DNA of 64,000 nucleotides, from NCBI GenBank assembly GCA_947446025.1, contig CANFEY010000006.1, positions 51,004 to 115,003 of the forward strand, given 5' to 3'. Positions 56,607-64,000 of this stretch are shown here, piece by piece. The stretch comes from Bryobacterales bacterium (GTDB lineage Bacteria > Acidobacteriota > Terriglobia > Bryobacterales > Bryobacteraceae). The translations under genes and the position numbers were made by a program. Under the pieces are notes generated by a model. That model had not been told where the DNA came from. It saw only the letters and a program-made list of their open reading frames with translations, and searched no databases. The number at the start of each line of letters is the position of its first letter. The first letter of the stretch is position 1.

Positions 56607-57744
56607 TGCCCACCGAAATCCGCGCACCGAAGTTGTCCGCCACCGTCTGACCGATGTCTGCCAGCGTCGCGCGCGTCCCCAAGTTAACCGCCCGTGCGTG
56701 CTTCCCGTACATCAACACCGGCACATACTCGCGGCTGTGATCGGTGGACGGCGTCGTCGGATCGCATCCATGGTCCGCCGTCAATATCGCCAGATCGTTC
56801 GGCCCCAGCGCGGCCTCCAGTTGCGGCAACCACGCATCCGCCTCTTCCAGCGCGCGCGCGTACCCTTCCACATCGTTGCGATGCCCGTAGTTCTGGTCGA
56901 AGTCCACCAGATTGGTCCACAGCAGCCCGCGCTCCATCTCCGCCAGCATCGAAAGCGTCTTCGCCATGCCATCCGCGTTGGACTTGGTCTTCACGTGGTC
57001 CCCAATGCCGCGCCCCAGGAACACATCAAAAATCTTCCCTACGCTCGACACCGGAACCTTCGCCGCCTGCAATTGATCCAGCAACATCCCCTTCGGCGGA
57101 GCCGTCGCATAGTCGCGCCGGTTCGTAGTCCGCTGGAACGCCCCCGGCTCCCCTTCGAACGGCCGCGCGATCACCCGGCCTACCTCATACGGACCCACCA
57201 GCATCGCCCGAGCCTGCTCGCAAATCTTGTACAACTCAAACAGCGGAACTACATCCTCATGTGCCGCGATCTGAAACACGCTGTCGGCCGAGGTGTAGAC
57301 AATCGGTGAACCCGTCTCCATATGTTCCGCGCCCAGCTCGTCAATAATTTCCGTACCGGAAGCGGCCTTGTTGCCCAGCGAACTACGCCCGGCCTCGCTC
57401 TCAAACCGGTCCATTAACTCGCGTGGAAACCCGTTGGGGAACAGCGGCAGCGGCTTCGCCAAATGAATCCCCGCCATCTCCCAGTGGCCTGTGGTGGTGT
57501 CCTTGCCCGGCGACGCCAGCGCGCACCGCCCATACGCCGCCACCGGATCCGCCGCCGCAGTCAGCCCTTCAAACGGGCGAATATTCGCCAAGCCCCACCG
57601 GCACAGATTCGGCAGCGCGAGCCTGCGTTGCCGCGCGATGTTCCCCAGCGTGTCGCTGCCCACGTCTCCATACGCCGCCGCGTCCGGCATCTCACCGATG
57701 CCCACGCTATCCAGCACAATCCACACAATCCGATCAAAGCTCAT
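56578..57744 (-). CDS. deoB: Phosphopentomutase
   Basis: VWIVLDSVGIGEMPDAAAYGDVGSDTLGNIA; TTGHWEMAG; LTADHGCDPTTPSTDHSREYVPVL. Confidence 0.97.
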   Translation of the reverse strand: MSFDRIVWIVLDSVGIGEMPDAAAYGDVGSDTLGNIARQRRLALPNLCRWGLANIRPFEGLTAAADPVAAYGRCALASPGKDTTTGHWEMAGIHLAKPLPLFPNGFPRELMDRFESEAGRSSLGNKAASGTEIIDELGAEHMETGSPIVYTSADSVFQIAAHEDVVPLFELYKICEQARAMLVGPYEVGRVIARPFEGEPGAFQRTTNRRDYATAPPKGMLLDQLQAAKVPVSSVGKIFDVFLGRGIGDHVKTKSNADGMAKTLSMLAEMERGLLWTNLVDFDQNYGHRNDVEGYARALEEADAWLPQLEAALGPNDLAILTADHGCDPTTPSTDHSREYVPVLMYGKHARAVNLGTRATLADIGQTVADNFGARISVGTTALPQLLA

Positions 57745-58991
57745 CGTTCCCTCGCCAGCATGTTCTGTATCCGCGCCGTCATCTGATCCAGGAACGTACT
57801 CGGATCAAACCCATCCATCCGGCTGACCAACTTCCCTGTTCTGTCAAACAGAATCGTCGCCGGAATTTGCATCACGTTCAGCAGCCGAGCCAGTCCATCT
57901 TCAAAGTAGACCGTCTTGTCCCACTTCTGCTCGTCCAGGAAGGGTTCCACCACGCTGCGATCTTCGTCAGCGTTGATTTGCAGAAACACCACCCCGCTCG
58001 TTTCGGGGAATCGTTCCTTCAACGTCGCATAGAGAGGATGCTGCGTCCGGCACGGCACGCACCAGCTGGCCCAAAAATCCATCACCACGATCTTGCCCCG
58101 CAGCTGAGGCAGAGGGAGCGGCTTGCCGTCCAACCCGCCCAGCGTGTACTCCATGGCGTCTTCCAGCCCGGCGTTCGGCTCCATCGCCTGCAGCGCCTTG
58201 CGCCGATTTTCCGTAAGCATCGCCATGCGGTCAAAGGCGGCCAGGACCACTTCGCCCAAACCTTTTTGGGACCCATTCCGAGCGGCAAACCACTCGCCCA
58301 GCAGCTTGCGATCATTCTGCCGGGCCGCGTCACTGCTGTTCAAATCCGAAACCACCAACGCCTCGGCCAGCCGCTCAATCGCAGCTTCCGTTTTGCCCGC
58401 GCCCTGCAACTGCTCAGCCCGCTCGCGCGCAGCCTCTTCGCTCGGATACACCAGAAACGCCCGTTCCGCTAGCTGCGCAGCTTCGTCCGCCAACCCCGCG
58501 ATGCCGCGCGCCCGAGCCTGGTACAGCAACGCGCGAGACATCTCCCTGTCCCAGTCCTCCTGCTTGCGCGCTGCCCCCACGCCCGGAGCCACTTTCAGCC
58601 CGTTCAACAACTCCTCCAGCCTGCGGGCATGCGCATACGCCCGCTCCGCCAGTTCCTTGTTCCCTTTATTTACCAGCGCGAAGGAGAGCCGGTCCAACAG
58701 CAGCAAGTCTTCCGGCAGCGCCTCGAGCAATGGCTCGCCGTACTTCACCAGCCGGTCCAGATCCCCGACATCGAGCGCCGCCTTCGCCAACGTCTGCTCA
58801 ATAGCCGCCATCTGCGCCGACTTCGGAAACTTCGCCAGGTGCGCTTCCAGCGCGCGGATCATGTCCAAGGCCCCGGTCTGCCCGTCGGTCAGCGCCGCCA
58901 TCAACGACTGCTGCTCCGCCACCGAAGGCTCCTGCCCCCACACGCAAGAAGCGCTGCACAGAACCGCGACCGTAAGGAAGCGGACAGTCAT
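57741..58991 (-). CDS. TlpA-like thioredoxin-fold protein
   Basis: GKIVVMDFWASWCVPCRTQHPLYATLKERF; N-terminal helical/TPR-like region. Confidence 0.9.
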   Translation of the reverse strand: MTVRFLTVAVLCSASCVWGQEPSVAEQQSLMAALTDGQTGALDMIRALEAHLAKFPKSAQMAAIEQTLAKAALDVGDLDRLVKYGEPLLEALPEDLLLLDRLSFALVNKGNKELAERAYAHARRLEELLNGLKVAPGVGAARKQEDWDREMSRALLYQARARGIAGLADEAAQLAERAFLVYPSEEAARERAEQLQGAGKTEAAIERLAEALVVSDLNSSDAARQNDRKLLGEWFAARNGSQKGLGEVVLAAFDRMAMLTENRRKALQAMEPNAGLEDAMEYTLGGLDGKPLPLPQLRGKIVVMDFWASWCVPCRTQHPLYATLKERFPETSGVVFLQINADEDRSVVEPFLDEQKWDKTVYFEDGLARLLNVMQIPATILFDRTGKLVSRMDGFDPSTFLDQMTARIQNMLARER

Positions 58992-59596
58992 GGAACCCTG
59001 ACCGCCTTAAACGCCTCACTCAATCCCGCCGCCCGCTCCCGAGCCATATTCAGCAACGATTCATTCTTCGCAATCCGGTCCAGCATCGGAACAAACTGCG
59101 CCGCCGCCACCACTCGCTTCCCCTGCCAAGCCGCGTCCAGCCGCATCACAATCTCGTTGACCCCCAGCCGGTCATACTTGTAGGTCCGCTCCAAATCCGC
59201 GAGTATCCGCTGGCTCTCACTGATGTGCTCGAACCAGTCCTGCAAGGCGCGCGCATTCTCGTCGTTGCTGTGGTTGTAGCGAACCTCTGTGGCGGACCCG
59301 CCCTCTTCCCAGCGATACGTCTTATCCCCCGTCCTGGCCACTTTCAGACCGCTCTCAAGCTTCGTCTTGAAGTGACCCAACTTCGCCGCCAAGTCGAAAA
59401 TGGCTGACACCTCCGCCGCCTCTAACTGAACCTTATCCGGCTCCGGCTCATTCGCTTCTTCCTGATACGTCATCGCCCCGGCCTGGGTGATCGTGATCTT
59501 GGCGTAAGCCGGATTTGATCCCGGAAACACCTTCGTGTAGACAATGCGTTGCGCATTCACGGAGAGCGCCACTAAGCACAGGAGTAGTAGTTTCAC
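58988..59596 (-). CDS. Hypothetical secreted protein
   Basis: GTG start, signal peptide [16 protein letters not shown]. Confidence 0.65.
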   Translation of the reverse strand: MKLLLLCLVALSVNAQRIVYTKVFPGSNPAYAKITITQAGAMTYQEEANEPEPDKVQLEAAEVSAIFDLAAKLGHFKTKLESGLKVARTGDKTYRWEEGGSATEVRYNHSNDENARALQDWFEHISESQRILADLERTYKYDRLGVNEIVMRLDAAWQGKRVVAAAQFVPMLDRIAKNESLLNMARERAAGLSEAFKAVRVP

Positions 59597-60093
59597 GGTG
59601 CCACCTTGAGAACTCGTTGCCCGGAAACGTGAGAAGTAGCGTGACAAATCGCCACCGCCACCGCATCCGAAGCATCTTCCGTTTCGAACTCGCCCTTCAT
59701 CCCGGTGATGTTGCGGACCATCAGCTGCACCTGGCTCTTCTCCGCCCGCCCATACCCCACCAAGCTGCTCTTTACTTCCAGCGGCGAGTACTCCCCGAAC
59801 TCCACACCTGCTTCGGCGATCGCCAGCAGCGCCACGCCCCGCACGTGCGCCAGCTTGAGCGCGGTCTTGACGTTCAAGGAATAGAAGAGCCCTTCCACCG
59901 CGGCGGCATCCGGCTGATGCTCATCCAGCACGGCCCGCAGCCCCACGGCGATGGTCTTCAAACGCAACTCCAGCGGATGTGCGGCCTTAGTCTTGATGAC
60001 GCCGTGCCCCACCACGCTGTGGCGGCGGCCATCGCTTTCGATGACGCCCCAGCCGGTGCGTTCGGTGCCGCAATCGATCCCCAGTATCCGCAT
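59593..60093 (-). CDS. ruvC: Crossover junction endodeoxyribonuclease RuvC
   Basis: [55 protein letters not shown]. Confidence 0.96.
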   Translation of the reverse strand: MRILGIDCGTERTGWGVIESDGRRHSVVGHGVIKTKAAHPLELRLKTIAVGLRAVLDEHQPDAAAVEGLFYSLNVKTALKLAHVRGVALLAIAEAGVEFGEYSPLEVKSSLVGYGRAEKSQVQLMVRNITGMKGEFETEDASDAVAVAICHATSHVSGQRVLKVAP

Positions 60094-60105
60094 GCCGCGG
60101 TTCCT

Positions 60106-60849
60106 TTACGAAAGCGACTCGAGTTCGCTCTCGTCGATATCGAAATTCGAGTACACGCTCTGCACGTCGTCGTGTTCTTCAAAGAAATCGTTGAGCTTCA
60201 GCATGCCCGTCGCCTGCTTGCCTTCCAGCTTGGTCAGGTTTTTAGGCAACATACCTACCTCAGCCGAAGCCGTTTCGATCTTTGCCGCGCGCAACGCCTC
60301 CACCACCGCATCGTGGGCTTCAGGCGCGGAGATCACCGTCCAGTTGCCGCCGTCATTGCGCAAATCCTCGGCGCCGGCGTTCAACACCAGATCCATCAAC
60401 GCGTCCTCGGCGGCGTTTTCGCCCTCGATCAGAATGATGCTCTTGCGCTCAAACATCCACGACACGCTGCCCTCGGTGCCCATGTTGCCGCCGAACTTAC
60501 CGAACGCATGGCGGATTTCGCTCACCGTCCGGTTCTTGTTATCCGTGGCCACGTTGACCAGCACCGCCGCACCACCAGGCCCGTAGCCTTCGTAGGTGTA
60601 CTCCTCCATCGTCGCACCTTCAAGTTCGCCGGTGCCGCGCATGATGGCTCGCTTGATGTTATCGGCCGGCATAGACTCGGCCTTCGCCGCAGCCACAGCC
60701 GTCCGCAGGCGCGGGTTCATGTCAGGATTGCCGCCCCCGCGGGCAGCGATCATGATTTCCTTGATCAGGCGGGTGAAAATTTTCCCGCGTTTGGCGTCAA
60801 GAGCGCCCTTCTTGTGCTTAATGGTCGCCCATTTTGAATGTCCGGACAT
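60106..60849 (-). CDS. yebC: YebC/PmpR family protein
   Basis: MSGHSKWATIKHKKGALDAKRGKIFTRLIKEI; YEGYGPGGAAVLVNVATDNKNRT. Confidence 0.96.
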   Translation of the reverse strand: MSGHSKWATIKHKKGALDAKRGKIFTRLIKEIMIAARGGGNPDMNPRLRTAVAAAKAESMPADNIKRAIMRGTGELEGATMEEYTYEGYGPGGAAVLVNVATDNKNRTVSEIRHAFGKFGGNMGTEGSVSWMFERKSIILIEGENAAEDALMDLVLNAGAEDLRNDGGNWTVISAPEAHDAVVEALRAAKIETASAEVGMLPKNLTKLEGKQATGMLKLNDFFEEHDDVQSVYSNFDIDESELESLS

Positions 60850-60975
60850 AAAGACCTCGGGGCTCGCTGCAAGTTGCGGAACCCAACTGTCTAAGATAAC
60901 AGAAGTCGCCGCAGGTACGCGATTCCTACAGCCGCTAGCCTTGCGCCCAAGATCGTCGTATGATGATTTACTATT

Positions 60976-63860
60976 TTGCCCAATCCGACCAGCCAACACG
61001 ATGCGCAGACCGCCGCCGGCGTCCGCGACTTGATTTTCGTCGGCGCGGCGCTGGATCTCATGCGGGCGGCAATCCTCCTCCCCCTCGCCGCCAACCTGCG
61101 CCTGGCCGTCGCGCTTCTGGTGATCAAGACCCTGGCGGTGGAACTGATCCCCTATCTGTTGCTCCGGAGTGGACGCATCCTCGCCGCGGCCTGGACTCTG
61201 ACAATCAATGCCACTCTGTTCGCGGCTTTCTACATCGTGGTTTCGGGCGGCATTCGAAGTTCCGGCCTTGTGTTGGAAGTCGCCATCGCCAGCTTGGCCA
61301 TCTTGATCCTTGGCAAGTCCGGTCTGTTCGTGGGATGCGCCGGAGCCGCCTTCGCCGTTGTCCTTGCCGCTCTCGATCTGCGCGGATGGCGTGCCCCGGC
61401 TTTGCTGGAAGAATCGACTTACTCGGTGGTTGTCAATGTGGTCGGCGCTCTCTGTTTTGCCGGCGTCCCCATCCTTCGAGCGACGGCCCGCCTGAGAAAG
61501 CTCAGTACTGATCGCGACGACCTTCTCCGGGACATGACCTCGGAGCAGCAGCACCTCGTCACCGCGCAGCAAGCCCTCCGCGAAAGCGAAACCCTGTTTC
61601 GCGGCATCAGCGAAAGCAGCCCCGCAGGTGTGTTCCGCACGAATGCCGCCGGCCAGTGCATCTACGCCAACCCCAGGATGCTGGAAATCTGGGCCATGAG
61701 TTGGGAGGAATTCAAAGACCAGGGCTTTGCTTCCCGCATCCACGTCGAGGACGCCGCCGCCGTCATGGCCGAAATCAATGCCGCCCACGCTGAGAGCCGC
61801 TCCTGCTTTGCCGAATACCGCCTCGCCCGCCCCGACGGCGTCCGCTGGGTCACCGCCCGCTCCAGCCCCACCACCAATGATCGCGGCGAATACGACGGTG
61901 AAGTCGGCACCGTCGTTGACACCACCGAAGCCGCCCAACTGAACCAACTGCTGCGCGAAAAAGAAGCCTACATGCGCACCATTCTCGACTCCGAGCCCGA
62001 GTGCGTGAAAACCATCGACCCTTCCGGCAGACTGGTCGAAATGAACACCGCTGGACTTGCCATGATTGAGGCCGAATCCGAAGCACAGGCCGTCGGAACC
62101 TTGGTCGCCGACCTGATTCCTCCGGTCCATCGCGCCGAGTTCATCGAGCTGCACCGGCGCGCGATTGCCGGCGAATCCGGCATCATGGAACACCAGCTCA
62201 CCGGCCTTTGCGGCACTGTCCGCTGGCTGGAAACGCACGCCGCACCGCTTCGCAATAGCGCAGGGCAAGTCGTCTCCGTCATCGCCCTTTCCCGAGACAT
62301 TTCCGACCGAAAGGCGCGCGAGGAAAGCCAACGGCGCCTGGACTTGGTTCAAGCAGCCGCCCACATCGGCCTGTGGGATCGCATTCCAGGAACATCGGAG
62401 ACGTGGTCCAATCCGGAAAACCTCCGCATGTTCGGCTTCCCCCCGATAGCGCGCCCACAGCAGAGGAGTTCTGGCGGCGCATCCACCCCGATGACCGTGA
62501 ACAGGTTCGGCAGGCCATGGACGCGGCCCTCTCCGGAGCCGGCGAATTCGACATCGAATACCGCGTACTTTGGCCCGATTCCAGCGAACACTGGCTGCTG
62601 AGCAGGGCGGAAATGCTCCGCGATGCCGCCGGCGCACCCGCCCGCATTGTCGGTGCCAACCAGGACATTACTGCGCGCAAGCGTCGGGAACAGGAACTCC
62701 GCGAAAGCGAGGAGAACTTCCGTACGCTCTTTGATCACGCTCCCTACGGCGCAATCCTGATGGACGTCAAGGATCTCTCTATCGTCGGCTTCAACGCCCT
62801 GGCCCATGTCCAGCTTGGCTACACCCGTGAGGAATTCTCCAAACTCACGCTCTCCGATATCGATACATTCTTGACCGGGCAACAGGTCCGCGCCACGGGC
62901 CGGACAGCCAACGAGAATCCGCCCGTAGAATTTGAAACCAAGCACCGCACCAAGGATGGACGACTCCTCGAAGTGCTCATCACGGCAGCACCGGTACGCA
63001 TCGGCGGCAACGCGCTGGTCTACTCCGCCGTGCAGGACATCACGGAACGGAAACGAGCCGAAAAAGAGCTACAAGCCTCCGAGGCTCGTCAACGAATTCT
63101 TGCCCAACTCTCCGGCGAGCTGTGGATGCGTCAGGACGATCCCATCGCAGTCCTGGCCGGCAGCATCCGCCGCCTGGAGTCCGGATTTGCCGACATCTGT
63201 GCAGCGCGGCTACTCTCCGAGGATGGCCTATGGCTCCTGCCTCCCTCCGTCGCCTTCGGGGAATTCATGGAAATGGACTCCGTTCGCCAGACGCTGACTC
63301 AACCACTTCCCTTCCAGGAGCCTTATTTCCACCAAGAGATCGTCCGCACCGGCCACGCCCAATTCCTGCCATTCTTTGACCTTGACCAATTCGCTGACCG
63401 CTTTAGTCCCGAGTATCGCAAAATCATTGGTAACCTCCGCACCCACTCTTTGATCGCTGTACCCCTGCGCGCCGGCGATCAGCCTATCGGAGTCCTCACC
63501 GTTGGGCGCCACCGGCCTGAACTACCGGCCTTCACCGAACAGGACTTCTCGTTCCTCCAGGAACTGGCCGACCGCGCCGCCCTGGCCTTCGCCGCCTCCA
63601 AACTCACACTGGATCTGCGGGCCGAACTCGCCCAACGTGGCGCCATGGAAAAAGAGCGCGACCTGATTCTGGCCGAGCTACAACAACTCACCAAGCACCT
63701 GGAAAGCGCCCGCGAAGACGAACGCAAACGCATCTCCCGCGAAATCCACGATGAGTTGGGACAGCAGCTCACCGGCCTCAAAATGCGCCTCGACTTCCTC
63801 TTCCGCGCCCCCCTCTCCCCGGAACAAAGGGATGAGCAGAAACATTCCCTACACCAGTAG
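60976..63860 (+). pseudogene. Multi-PAS/GAF HisKA_3 sensor histidine kinase: frameshifted and lacking HATPase domain
   Basis: ORFs 60976..62601 and 62373..63860 join at FGFPP|DSAPTAEEFWRRIHPDD; ends after REIHDELGQQLTGLKMRLDFL...KHSLHQ*. Confidence 0.85.
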
Positions 63861-64000
63861 TGTCCGGCTATAAGTCGAACAGATTCAGCTGGTTGAAAAA
63901 TGGGTCTGATTTTTCTCCGGTATGTTGTAGCTGAAGGGCCTGTAGAATGGGCGTCCGCTCGAAAATGGTGACGCTGACAACCTGTAGGATTTGGTAGAGG
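63861..64000. mobile_element. Possible terminus of an insertion sequence running off the window
   Basis: Kinase homology stops abruptly at 63858-63860; following TGTCCGGCTATAAG... is non-coding in the kinase frame. Confidence 0.35.

Noticed and set aside
60850-62637. N-terminal extension of the yebC ORF and other long minus-strand ORFs opposite the kinase
   Set aside because: YebC starts canonically at MSGHSKWATIKHKKG (60849); the extension is antisense to the PAS kinase.
1-64000. CRISPR arrays, prophage genes, rRNA, complete IS elements
   Set aside because: Looked for direct-repeat arrays, phage structural or integrase genes, transposases and rRNA; none recognised in the window.

Overview
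The window is a high-GC chromosomal segment from what looks like an Acidobacteria (Solibacterales/Bryobacter-type) genome. This is inferred from a TIGR03435-type protein, DUF6152, repeated 'ADGKPNLSGxW' secreted proteins and the PadR plus tandem membrane protein arrangement. I support about 60 coding regions and found no rRNA, tRNA, CRISPR array or complete IS. Main content: lon; a Tat-exported HDAC-like enzyme; an accessory patch with an ORC/Cdc6-like ATPase and TA genes (vapC broken by one in-frame stop); brnTA with a perfect palindrome at its start codon; xdhC/mobA; a Wza/Wzz/BY-kinase export cluster; a PPi-type phosphofructokinase; sdhCAB; thiD; an NfrB-like glycosyltransferase with a C-terminal MshEN domain; a PurE-like protein lacking the catalytic motifs; an overlapping Mo-hydroxylase plus intradiol dioxygenase operon; a TPR gene whose centre is replaced by AT-rich DNA carrying a small ORF; miaB, deoB, ruvC and yebC; and a PAS histidine kinase that is both frameshifted and truncated at the window edge. 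Two families of dispersed intergenic palindromes were found by eye. No single element is provably a new system. The strongest leads are the AT-rich replacement in the TPR gene, the degenerate PurE-like protein, the Mo-hydroxylase/PcaHG module, the brnTA operator and the palindrome families. All family assignments come from reading sequence motifs; no database search was run.
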